From contig NZ_BMPP01000038.1 in NCBI RefSeq assembly GCF_014647655.1, forward strand, positions 1 through 13,728: a stretch of DNA of 13,728 nucleotides, written 5' to 3'. The translations under genes and the position numbers were made by a program. Under the pieces are notes generated by a model, which did no database searches, was not told the DNA's origin, and worked only from the letters and a program-made list of their open reading frames with translations. This stretch comes from Deinococcus malanensis (lineage in GTDB: Bacteria > Deinococcota > Deinococci > Deinococcales > Deinococcaceae). This document shows positions 1-6,360 of this stretch, piece after piece (positions within the stretch are counted from its first letter, which is position 1; each line of letters starts with the position of its first letter).

Positions 1-996
1 GTGCGCATCATCAGCAACTCCTGGGGCACCTCGGGCAGCCACTTCGCGCCGTACAACCCCATCAGCATCGCCTCCAAGCGCGCCTACGACTTCGGCATGA
101 TCGTCAACTTCGCTGCCGGCAACAGCGGCCCGAACAACGACACGCTCAATCCCTACAGCGCCAGCCCCTGTGTGATCAGCGTCGGTGCCGGCCACGCCAA
201 AAACACCATGAACGTGGCCAACCCCCGTCTGCGCAAGGGCGTTCCCGGCGAACTGGCCAGCTTCTCCAGCCGCGGCATTCCCGGTGACCAGTTCCACTTC
301 CCCGACATTGTTCTGCCCGGCGTGAACATCGTGGCGGCCCGCGCCACCAGCGGCCCGATCGTCGAGCCCTACCTGGGTAAGGATGGCCTGAGCCCCGAGC
401 CGATGTACTCCTCGATCTCCGGGACCAGCATGGCCACCCCGCACATGAGCGGCCTGACCGCCCTGATGCTGGAAGTCAACCCCAGCCTCAACCTGGACGG
501 CGTGCTGGAAGCTGTGACCAGCACTGCTAACCCCATGTACACCGTGAGCGGCGAGATCCGCCAGCTTCAGAAGCACGAAGTGGGTGCAGGCTACGCCAAC
601 GCTTACGCCGCAGTCGAGAAGGCTGCCAGCACCGCCGGCACCCGCACCACCGTGGAAACCTCGCCGCTGACCAGCTGGACCGGCACGGTTGGCACTGCTG
701 TGGACGGTACGCCGATCGCCGCCGAGCACAACCACACCGTGTCTGTGCCGACCGGCGCCTCCGCTGTCAGGATCAAGACCGACTGGGGCAACCCCGCCTA
801 CGATCTGGACCTGTACGTCTACGACATCACCGGGAAGCTGATCGCTTCGAGCGCCCAGGGTGCGAGCGTCGCCGAGGAAGTCGTGATCCCCAACCCCGCC
901 GCCGGCAGCTACCGCGTGCAGCTCAAGGGCTGGCTGAACGCCCAGACCAGCTACAAGGGCACGGCCGAAATCGACAAGATCGTTCCCGTTCAGTAA
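1..996 (+). CDS. Subtilisin-like S8 serine protease, 3' part
   Basis: This is the C-terminal part of a secreted subtilase, a serine endopeptidase that degrades extracellular protein. The visible 331 residues hold the oxyanion-hole block FAAGNSGP (Asn near residue 41), the structural block ASFSSRG followed by PDIVLPGVNIVAA (86-113), and the nucleophile motif GTSMATPH with Ser near 143. The catalytic Asp and His blocks must lie upstream, so the gene is cut by the window edge and the GTG at base 1 is not its real start. Residues 225-325 form a beta-rich tail with DWGNPAYDLDLYVYD and GSYRVQLKGW, the pattern of the pre-peptidase (PPC-like) jelly-roll domain found behind many secreted proteases. 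The stop lies inside a 16-bp tandem duplication and a strong palindrome follows. Family assignment is firm; the substrate is unknown. Confidence 0.93.
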   Translation: MRIISNSWGTSGSHFAPYNPISIASKRAYDFGMIVNFAAGNSGPNNDTLNPYSASPCVISVGAGHAKNTMNVANPRLRKGVPGELASFSSRGIPGDQFHFPDIVLPGVNIVAARATSGPIVEPYLGKDGLSPEPMYSSISGTSMATPHMSGLTALMLEVNPSLNLDGVLEAVTSTANPMYTVSGEIRQLQKHEVGAGYANAYAAVEKAASTAGTRTTVETSPLTSWTGTVGTAVDGTPIAAEHNHTVSVPTGASAVRIKTDWGNPAYDLDLYVYDITGKLIASSAQGASVAEEVVIPNPAAGSYRVQLKGWLNAQTSYKGTAEIDKIVPVQ

Positions 997-1020
997 ACCA
1001 CTGATTCAGTAAACCACTGA
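989..1020. repeat. 16-bp perfect tandem duplication across the protease stop codon
   Basis: The unit TTCAGTAAACCACTGA occurs at 989-1004 and again, without a gap, at 1005-1020. The first copy carries the TAA stop of the protease gene. It looks like a recent slippage duplication. Confidence 0.9.
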
Positions 1021-1025
1021 AACCT

Positions 1026-1059
1026 CGAGGAAGGGCAGCCTGCAGGCTGCCCTTCCTCG
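1026..1059. terminator. Perfect 34-bp palindrome, probable transcription terminator
   Basis: Bases 1026-1040 pair perfectly with 1045-1059 (15 bp, GC-rich), and the four central bases TGCA are themselves self-complementary. It lies 30 bases after the protease stop. No clear T tract follows, so it may act as a strong hairpin barrier, possibly in both directions, rather than as a textbook intrinsic terminator. Confidence 0.75.
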
Positions 1060-1587
1060 GTTCACCCGGTTATCTGACTCGTTTCAGGGCGGAGAAGTGT
1101 GCTTGACCTTCCGCGCTGGGGTCTTACGAGCATGTGTGTTCTCGTCCTGAGGCACTCATGGCTTTCACGGTGATGGGGCGCATGTGTGTCACTCAAGTTG
1201 CGCATGGCGGCTTCAATGGTGGGAGGCGTGGCTGCCTGGACCACGCCTCCGCTGGTGGTAGTGAGGGCCAGCAGGGCCAGGTGGCGCGTGGGTGCGGGTG
1301 CAGGTGCGCTTCGGCATGCATCCAGCGGTAGAGGATGGGCAGGTCTTCGGGACGGCGGTCATGTGCGGTGAGGGCAACCATTCGCTTCAGCATGCCGCGG
1401 GTCCGGGCACCGGGCGTCGGCATTCCGGCGTAGGGTGCTACGCGCCTCACTTCACGAAGATGGGCATGACGAGGCCAGGGTGAGATGGCTTTTCCGCTGC
1501 GGGACCAGACCATCCTCCTGGCTGATCAGCACGATTTGCTGCTGGCCTGCCTTCCTGAACGCGGTCAATCCATCCTCCATCGACCTG
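1060..1587. other. Long intergenic stretch without an intact gene
   Basis: Between the palindrome and the antitoxin promoter no reading frame on the plus strand looks like a protein. The only coding-like signal is on the minus strand and needs a frame change (listed separately). No tRNA, rRNA, insertion sequence end or repeat array is visible. Confidence 0.6.
1062..1393 (-). pseudogene. Possible decayed minus-strand gene, two frames
   Basis: On the minus strand, an ATG at 1393 opens a frame reading MLKRMVALTAHDRRPEDLP and later LYRWMHAEAHLHPHPRA. Near 1270 this frame becomes unlikely (Trp, Pro and Cys rich), while a second frame continues as LALLALTTTSGGVVQAATPP, then TIEAAMRNLSDTHAPHH, and ends at 1062. 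One missing base would join them into a protein of about 110 residues. No ribosome binding site or known family is recognised. It may be a frameshifted gene remnant or chance open frames in GC-rich DNA. Confidence 0.22.
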
Positions 1588-1622
1588 TATACTAATGGAC
1601 AATAATATGTCCAGAACTGGAC
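1588..1622 (+). promoter_or_regulatory. Promoter and operator-like half-site cluster of the toxin-antitoxin operon
   Basis: Three half-sites of the same 5-mer lie here: TGGAC at 1596-1600, its complement GTCCA at 1609-1613, and TGGAC at 1618-1622. They make TGGACA-N6-TGTCCA (1596-1613) and GTCCA-N4-TGGAC (1609-1622), which share the middle half-site. A -10-like TATACT is at 1588-1593; its -35 is unclear. The site is just upstream of the antitoxin ribosome binding site. Xre-family antitoxins usually repress their own operon, so binding by the downstream antitoxin is the simplest inference. Confidence 0.6.
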
Positions 1623-1647
1623 TATGCTGATCTTGGAGGAACCCGCC

Positions 1648-2082
1648 ATGACCACCCACCCCTGGCCCGAGCACACCTTCACTGTCCTCACCGGACTGCA
1701 GGATTCCGAGGCCGTACTGACCCCCCTCCTGCTGCGTGGTCAACCTCTCCCCACCTCCGTGCCTACCCTCAAGGAACTCACCCAGCGCGTGAGTCGCCTG
1801 ATGGCCACCAACCACGAAACGACCGCGCGCGTGCTGGGCGTCAGCCGCAGCACCGCCTCCAAGAACGAACCTGTCAACCCGGACGTCCTCGACCGCATTC
1901 ACAGCCTGAGCCAGAACCTCGACCGTGCCCAGGCCGTCTTTGGTGACGACGCCGTGGGATGGTTCACCGCGCCTAACCCAGCCCTGGGCAACCTGAGTCC
2001 GCTGGAACTTCATCAGACCCGCTACGGCGAGCGTCACGTCACGGAATTCATTACCGGCATGCTCGACGGGACCTTTCTTTGA
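1648..2082 (+). CDS. Xre/MbcA/ParS-type antitoxin
   Basis: This is the antitoxin of a RES-type toxin-antitoxin module: it neutralises the downstream toxin by direct binding and probably represses the operon. The 144-residue protein has a helix-turn-helix-like region at about 40-73 (TLKELTQRVSRLM, then TTARVLGVSRSTASK). Its C-terminal region at 90-144 (LDRAQAVFGDDAVGWFTAPN, then PALGNLSPLELH) matches the MbcA/ParS/Xre toxin-binding domain (DUF2384). The ATG at 1648 is preferred over the in-frame ATG at 1624 because GGAGGA at 1635-1640 is seven bases before it. The stop overlaps the toxin start by four bases, so the two are translationally coupled. Family call is strong. Confidence 0.9.
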   Translation: MTTHPWPEHTFTVLTGLQDSEAVLTPLLLRGQPLPTSVPTLKELTQRVSRLMATNHETTARVLGVSRSTASKNEPVNPDVLDRIHSLSQNLDRAQAVFGDDAVGWFTAPNPALGNLSPLELHQTRYGERHVTEFITGMLDGTFL

Positions 2083-2537
2083 TCGCCTACCGCCTGGTGC
2101 ACCGCCTGGCTCTCCAGCAACGCCCCAACCCGCTGACCAGTAGCGGAGCCAAGGGTCGCTGGAACACCAGCGGCGTGTATGTCACGTACCTGGCGGAACA
2201 CGCGGCGCTCGCCGCCTTGGAACTGCTCAATTACGCCGGGGTGTACCGCAACATGAGCGGGTACCGGCTGTACCGCGTGGAGGTGGATGACGCCCTGATT
2301 CAGGACGCTGACGCCAGCGTGGACGTGCGGGTTCACGAGCAGACGCAAGCGTACGGCGATGCATGGGTCCAGAGCGGGCGCAGTCTGGGTCTGCGCGTGG
2401 CAAGCATTACCGGACCGGAGAGCTTCAACCTGCTGCTCAATCAGCGGCATGAGGCGTTCCCGACGTTGCAGGCGGTGGACCTGGGAGAGTACTCCTTTGA
2501 TTCACGGGTGACCGCATTGCTCACGCCACCCACCTGA
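2079..2537 (+). CDS. RES-domain toxin
   Basis: RES-family toxins attack NAD+ (for example MbcT, an NAD+ phosphorylase) or ADP-ribosylate a host enzyme (ParT). Which reaction this one performs cannot be read from sequence. In the 152-residue protein the family's Arg is in GRWNTSGVYVTYLAE (Arg27), the Glu is Glu48 in ALAALELLNYAG, and the Ser is Ser109 in LRVASITGPESFNLLLN, so all three signature residues are present and it looks active. It begins with TTG at 2079, overlapping the antitoxin stop as TTGA, a normal arrangement for a tightly coupled antitoxin-toxin pair. Length is typical. No damage is seen. Confidence 0.92.
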   Translation: MIAYRLVHRLALQQRPNPLTSSGAKGRWNTSGVYVTYLAEHAALAALELLNYAGVYRNMSGYRLYRVEVDDALIQDADASVDVRVHEQTQAYGDAWVQSGRSLGLRVASITGPESFNLLLNQRHEAFPTLQAVDLGEYSFDSRVTALLTPPT

Positions 2538-2675
2538 TTGCGCATTCCTGCGTCGCTGGCGCCCTTACGCCATAGACACAGCAAGCCATGGTGCAGGTGC
2601 AGCTGCACCACGTCCAATCTGTCCGGAACGCGGCCAGGATTGCAGGTTTCCTTCTGTGGGTGCAGACTGGGAGGC

Positions 2676-2831
2676 ATGAGCCGGACGCAGGGATGGTGGG
2701 GCATGTTGATCGCCGGTGCGTTGATTGGTGTGGGGCTGAGCCTGGCCGAGGAGATGCTCGCACTTGCTGCTCTCCTGGCTCTACTGATTGGCTTAGGCGT
2801 GCTGAGCTGGATACGTTCAGAACAGCCATGA
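2676..2831 (+). CDS. Small predicted membrane protein, 51 aa
   Basis: From ATG 2676 the frame encodes MSRTQGWWGMLIAGALIGVG, a short polar SLAEE step, then a Leu/Ala/Ile-rich stretch (MLALAALLALLIGLGVLSW) and a charged end RSEQP. This reads as two membrane segments joined by a tight acidic turn. The function is unknown. The frame stays open upstream to 2538, but that part is Cys/Arg/Ser rich and does not look coding. CAGACT at 2663-2668 lies seven bases before the ATG, similar to the recQ layout; an alternative ATG is at 2703 behind GGTGGGG. The gene may be real because of the clean hydrophobic pattern, but chance cannot be excluded. Confidence 0.45.
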   Translation: MSRTQGWWGMLIAGALIGVGLSLAEEMLALAALLALLIGLGVLSWIRSEQP

Positions 2832-2997
2832 GCCGCGGCAGAGGCTAGTGAGGAGATGGTCTGTCCTTTGTGAGGGGTCTGGCGACGGATATCGGGTAAC
2901 GGATATGGAACAGAGTCCTTTGGGGACCGTCCTTCACTTCGGACTTGCCCCCCGGACCGTGTGCGAGGTTGCGGCCACCATTCACTCCCCACGCTCT

Positions 2998-3003
2998 TAA
3001 GCT
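2998..3003 (+). promoter_or_regulatory. -10 hexamer TAAGCT, leaderless layout
   Basis: TAAGCT fits TANNNT and sits six bases before the GTG at 3010, with no Shine-Dalgarno sequence between. It supports 3010 as the start and a leaderless mRNA. Confidence 0.5.
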
Positions 3004-3009
3004 GTTTGT

Positions 3010-4088
3010 GTGTATTCCCCTGCTGACCTGCTCGACGAGGCCCGGAAGACGAACTCCAGCGCCCTGGTCCTCCTGAACGATCACCAGGTGATGCTGGACG
3101 AGGTGTTCGACGGCCAGGGGGATCGACCGATCGAGACCATGAGCGTCACCAAAGCGGTCCTTAGCCTGCTGGTGGGCCGTGCGGTCACCCTCGGACTCCT
3201 GCCGGGTGCGGACCTGCCCATCCATGAGCTGTTCCCCGAATGGCGGCAGGGGCGCAAGCAGGCCATCACCCTGCGGCACCTGATGACGCACACCAGCGGC
3301 CTGCAGAACGCCCTGAACGCTGGCGAGGAACTCTATCCCAGCCCGGACTTTGTGCAGCTGGCCCTGTGCGCTGAACTGGACCATGAGCCGGGAAGGCGTT
3401 TGGCGTACAACAACAAAGCCGTGAACCTGATCTGCGGCGTGCTGGAGCGGGCTACCGGAATGAAGGCAGATGACTTCGCCCGCGCTGAGCTGTTCGGGCC
3501 CTTGGGGATCGAGGACTGGTCGTGGCAGCGTGACGCGGCGGGCACCCCGCACGGCATGGCAGGTCTCGGGCTTCGCGCCAGTGATCTCGCGCGCCTGGGT
3601 CAGCTGGCCTTACAGGGCGGAGAGAAGCTGATCTCCCAGGAGTGGCTGGAGGAAAGCACCCGGCCGGCCACACCGGTCACGGGGCAGATCGGACTGCTGT
3701 GGTGGGTGCTGTACGAGTGGACGCGCTACACCGTCAACGAATCACACGTGGAAGCCTTAGCTGAAGCGGGCATGGAAGCAACTCAGTTGGCGGCGCTGCG
3801 CCGCTGTGTCTGTGAGGATGTCGGTTCGGCCGACCTGCTGCGGTTGACCGCGCAGGAGGCTTTGACGCCTCCCAGGTTCCTTCGGGGGTGTCGTGGGTGA
3901 CGGTCTCGCGTGGCCCGCAGGTGGGCTTCCGTCACGACGGGTTCCGTGGGCAGCACCTGGTGATCGACTCCCGTCGGAATGTGGTGGAGGTGCGGCTGAT
4001 CGCGTGGGATCACCCCCGCGTGGAGGCACCGCAAAGTACCTTTGATGCTTTCCCGGACCGGGTGATGTCCCTGGCCGGTGCGGGATAA
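3010..4088 (+). pseudogene. Frameshifted serine hydrolase (class C beta-lactamase/CubicO family)
   Basis: Family members are serine hydrolases related to class C beta-lactamases and DD-peptidases; many are esterases rather than drug-resistance enzymes. The first frame (3010-3900) has the SxxK nucleophile motif SVTK at residues 45-48, the conserved ITLRHLMTHTSGL block (86-98) and the YxN motif YNN at 133-135. It stops at 3900 as FLRGCRG. The missing third motif lies in another frame: HDG within VGFRHDGFRGQHLVID, ending at 4088. Adding one G to the G5 run at 3884-3888 gives FLRGVSWVTVSRGPQVGFRH and a continuous protein of about 359 residues, a normal family length. So this is a one-base deletion in a homopolymer: a real recent mutation or a sequencing error. 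No signal peptide is seen, which suggests a cytoplasmic enzyme if intact. Confidence 0.85.
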
Positions 4089-4254
4089 ATCATGGTGTGG
4101 GGACAACCTTCCCTCTGCCGGATCAGGGACTGAGGCCCTCAATGGATGTGTACGCGCTGGACTTCACCCGTCTCGCTTCAGCGCCACGGTAGATGTGGCA
4201 CTTCGAGCGGAAGAGTCAGGCAGAGGTGATGAGGGGGAGGCTTCCAGAGAAACC

Positions 4255-5328
4255 TCAAAGAGTGAAATGACCCTGCTGAGCCTGGAGCAACTCGACGCCG
4301 GGCAAGGCGGTCACGAAGTCTGCTCCGAAGGCCTGCGTAGGCGTCCACGCTCCCGTGGGCGCGTCTCCTGTCAACACACGTTTCACGGCGGCCAGCGCCG
4401 TTTCCACGGTGAATCTGTAGCCGTCGGGCCCCAGCAGCTTCGCGGTCGCTCGCCGTCCTACCGGGTCGGTTGCCTCCCCCCACACGATGGTGCAGCCCTG
4501 ATTCATCGCGGCGGCCGTCGGCCCCCTTACCCTGCTGGCCCGCTCACGTAGCAACTTCTGCACTGCCCTCAGACGCAGGAGCGGTGCCGCGAATTGACTG
4601 CCCCGCATCACGAACGCCCCGGCGGGAGGAAGCGCCATGTAGGTCTCGACCGTGGGAATACCCGTGGAGTAGTAAGCCGTGGCCAGGTCCCCCCAAGGAA
4701 TGCTGACCGCGACGTACCGCACCTGGTCATGCTCGACCCGCCAGGTCCGGACTCCCACGGGTTCGCGAACAAGCAGGCCTCCCTGACGGCTCCGCCCGCC
4801 TTCGGGGGCGCCCTCCAGCATGGTGAGGGCGGTTCCGCGGCTGATGGTGCCCCCGCGGAAGGCGAGCCTCAGCCGAGTGGCAGAGGGCAAACCGTGGACC
4901 AGATGAGCCGCAACGCTGTCCGTGGGGACTACATCAAAGCCGACCCCGGAAACAGCGGTAATGCCGGCCTGTCGTGCTCGTGGTCCCTGCCGTTGCAGAG
5001 CTTCGAGCACCTGGTATTCGCCTGTGATGTCCAGGTAGTGCGTCCGGCTCGCCAGACAGCTCTCGAGCATGGGCGAGAACGTCCTGGAAAACGGCCCCGC
5101 GCAGTGAAGTACCAGGTCCAGGTCCTCCAGGTTCCGGTGTACCTCGGAGGGGTTCTTGAGGGTGAACACCCGGCTTTCCAACTCAAGGGTCGCAGCCAGG
5201 TCCCGAACCGGTTCGTCGGAGCGTCCGGCCAGCACTGGCGTCAGTCCGCGCCGTCTCGCCTCCTGCGCGATCAATCGACCCGTGAAGCCGTTCGCGCCGT
5301 AGATCATCCAGCGGGAGTTGAGGGTCAT
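4255..5328 (-). CDS. Saccharopine dehydrogenase-like NAD(P)-binding reductase
   Basis: This 357-residue protein has the N-terminal Rossmann fold of the saccharopine dehydrogenase family: GANGFTG at 11-17 as the dinucleotide loop, AGR at 34-36, LHCAGPFSR at 74-82 and YLDITGE at 98-104. The set GANGFTG/AGPF/YxDxTGE is typical of the subgroup that includes the mycobacterial trans-acting enoyl reductases, soluble oxidoreductases acting on carbonyl or enoyl substrates. The real substrate is unknown; a role in lysine metabolism is unlikely for this subgroup. ATG 5328 is chosen because the glycine loop follows directly and a TATCAT hexamer sits five bases upstream; the frame is open back to 5397 but that part carries no family sequence. 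The 175-aa gene at 5397-5924 lies 68 bases upstream on the same strand. Confidence 0.85.
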   Translation of the reverse strand: MTLNSRWMIYGANGFTGRLIAQEARRRGLTPVLAGRSDEPVRDLAATLELESRVFTLKNPSEVHRNLEDLDLVLHCAGPFSRTFSPMLESCLASRTHYLDITGEYQVLEALQRQGPRARQAGITAVSGVGFDVVPTDSVAAHLVHGLPSATRLRLAFRGGTISRGTALTMLEGAPEGGRSRQGGLLVREPVGVRTWRVEHDQVRYVAVSIPWGDLATAYYSTGIPTVETYMALPPAGAFVMRGSQFAAPLLRLRAVQKLLRERASRVRGPTAAAMNQGCTIVWGEATDPVGRRATAKLLGPDGYRFTVETALAAVKRVLTGDAPTGAWTPTQAFGADFVTALPGVELLQAQQGHFTL

Positions 5329-5333
5329 TCTGC

Positions 5334-5339
5334 ATGATA
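5334..5339 (-). promoter_or_regulatory. -10 hexamer TATCAT, leaderless layout
   Basis: On the minus strand TATCAT is followed by GCAGA and the ATG at 5328. No Shine-Dalgarno sequence is present, so transcription probably begins at or next to the start codon, independently of the upstream gene. Confidence 0.5.
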
Positions 5340-5396
5340 GGCCGTGCCATCCCTCGTCGAACGCTCTCGTGGCATCCTCAAAGCAGCTGTGGGGCA

Positions 5397-5924
5397 CTAG
5401 AAGCCCATGCGCGGGTACTGATGTATGAGGTCACCTCGCCGCTGTTCCCAAGCGGTGATGACCTCTAGGCGGCGCGTGACGCAGGTCGGACGTTCCTGGC
5501 GCAGGGCGCCCTCTGCCTCCGTTTCCCCTTCCTGGGCGGCGGAGCGGGACCACACGTCCTGCGGGAGGGCCGCGAGCAGGTCCATCAGGTGCCATCCGGG
5601 CGGCCAGGGCGACTGGCGTTCACGGCGCAGGCAGGTCAGAGCGAGGCCCAGAGCTGCAAGCAGGTCGGTGGAGTCCACGCCGAGGGCCTGGGCGCGGTAG
5701 TCCATGGCCGGTATGGTCTCATCGGGAGGCAGCAGCTCAGCGTCAGGCCGCGCGCGCCAGCCGCGCCAGCTTCGCATGCCGTGCTCAGCTGCGAGCACTT
5801 CGAGCACGTGCGAGTGCCGCACGTCGGGCGCCATGATGCGGGCATGGTTGCCAGCCAGCGAGATGGTGGCCTGCAGGATGGGAGAAACGTCCTGGGGGCG
5901 TGCCTGAGAAGCGGGGGGCGTCAT
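5397..5924 (-). CDS. Uncharacterised 175-aa protein with glyoxalase-related N-terminal motif
   Basis: The protein is not recognised as a whole. Residues 37-58 read HSHVLEVLAAEHGMRSWRGW, close to the pattern SHSQALELxAxxxGFxxWNxL seen in the short 'glyoxalase-related protein' domain, where His, Leu-Glu, Gly and Trp are conserved. The rest is hydrophilic, with DYRAQALGVDSTDLLAALGL at 75-94 and PPGWHLMDLLAALPQDVW (about 107-124). No signal peptide or membrane segment is visible. ATG 5924 has AGGA five bases upstream. It is transcribed toward the reductase gene 68 bases downstream. The domain match is by eye only. Confidence 0.65.
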   Translation of the reverse strand: MTPPASQARPQDVSPILQATISLAGNHARIMAPDVRHSHVLEVLAAEHGMRSWRGWRARPDAELLPPDETIPAMDYRAQALGVDSTDLLAALGLALTCLRRERQSPWPPGWHLMDLLAALPQDVWSRSAAQEGETEAEGALRQERPTCVTRRLEVITAWEQRRGDLIHQYPRMGF

Positions 5925-6122
5925 GGGGGTCCTGCGCGTGTCCGGTGCCGGGTGGGGGTGTCAGTGGTTCTCGCATTCCCTGGCCACCGGTGACCGCCAC
6001 GCGGGCAGGAGCAAGTGACGAGGCTGGATGTTGTACTGTCCTGCGCTTCGCCTTGGTCCGGTGGGGGACCGTCCGGGGGTGACCCCGGGTGCGAGAAGGG
6101 AGGTGGCAGGACCGACCCACCT

Positions 6123-6138
6123 CAATGTACCCACATTG
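6123..6138. promoter_or_regulatory. 16-bp inverted repeat CAATGT-N4-ACATTG
   Basis: The two 6-bp arms are perfect. It lies just before the micro-ORF ribosome binding site and could be a regulator binding site. Its ATGT/ACAT arms recall the RDRM, but the spacer is four bases, not five, so it is not called as one. Confidence 0.4.
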
Positions 6139-6158
6139 CATCCAAGGAAACAATCACC

Positions 6159-6239
6159 ATGACATGCGCAGCCCTGAACGAATTCATGGTGGAATCCTCG
6201 CGCGACTCCATGCCCGAGTGGTCAGTACCTGCCGAGTAA
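6159..6239 (+). CDS. Micro-ORF, 26 codons, upstream of recQ
   Basis: The frame starts [20 protein letters not shown] and ends WSVPAE. AAGGA at 6144-6148 lies ten bases before the ATG, a slightly long but usable spacing. It ends 121 bases before the recQ ATG and just after the CAATGT-N4-ACATTG repeat. It might be a small protein, a leader peptide or chance. No family is recognised. Confidence 0.28.
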   Translation: MTCAALNEFMVESSRDSMPEWSVPAE

Positions 6240-6324
6240 ATCGGGAGTGTCTACGCCGCCGTCCGCTCTGAGGGATGAGACCAGGTACGTCGAAGTACCG
6301 GGCGGATTCACTGGCTTACAGCCG

Positions 6325-6353
6325 ATTCTGTTACAGACAGAATGCCGTAGACT
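6325..6353 (+). promoter_or_regulatory. recQ promoter: RDRM-like palindrome and -10 TAGACT
   Basis: ATTCTGTTACAGACAGAAT at 6325-6343 is a perfect palindrome of two 7-bp arms around five bases. Its 17-bp core matches the Deinococcus radiation/desiccation response motif (TTATGTCATTGACATAA) at 12 of 17 positions by hand comparison, and the outer mismatches are symmetric. The -10-like TAGACT follows at 6348-6353, seven bases before ATG 6361. The palindrome covers the expected -35 region, so a repressor such as DdrO bound there would block transcription. The regulator is inferred. Confidence 0.6.
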
Positions 6354-6360
6354 GGACGGG

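Larger units (their letters stand above)
5925..6324. other. Intergenic region between divergent genes
   Basis: About 400 bases separate the start of the 175-aa gene from the recQ promoter palindrome. It holds a perfect inverted repeat CAATGT-ACCC-ACATTG at 6123-6138 and a micro-ORF at 6159-6239 (both listed separately). The rest is GC-rich with G runs and shows no recognisable gene. Confidence 0.6.

Noticed and set aside
1447..2037. A 196-codon minus-strand frame
   Set aside because: It is antisense to the antitoxin, whose start, ribosome site and overlap with the toxin are convincing.
2885..2906. Direct repeat ACGGATAT (2885-2892 and 2899-2906)
   Set aside because: Only eight bases with no other supporting element; it could be an operator but chance is as likely.
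2845..3552. A 235-codon minus-strand frame
   Set aside because: It lies opposite the serine hydrolase with its SVTK and YNN motifs and shows no family pattern.
4594..5337. A 247-codon plus-strand frame
   Set aside because: It is antisense to the reductase gene, which has clear family motifs; the plus frame reads as Pro/Gly/Arg-rich noise.
6247..6360. A 38-codon N-terminal extension of RecQ
   Set aside because: The RDRM-like palindrome and the -10 hexamer lie inside it, and RecQ similarity begins after ATG 6361.
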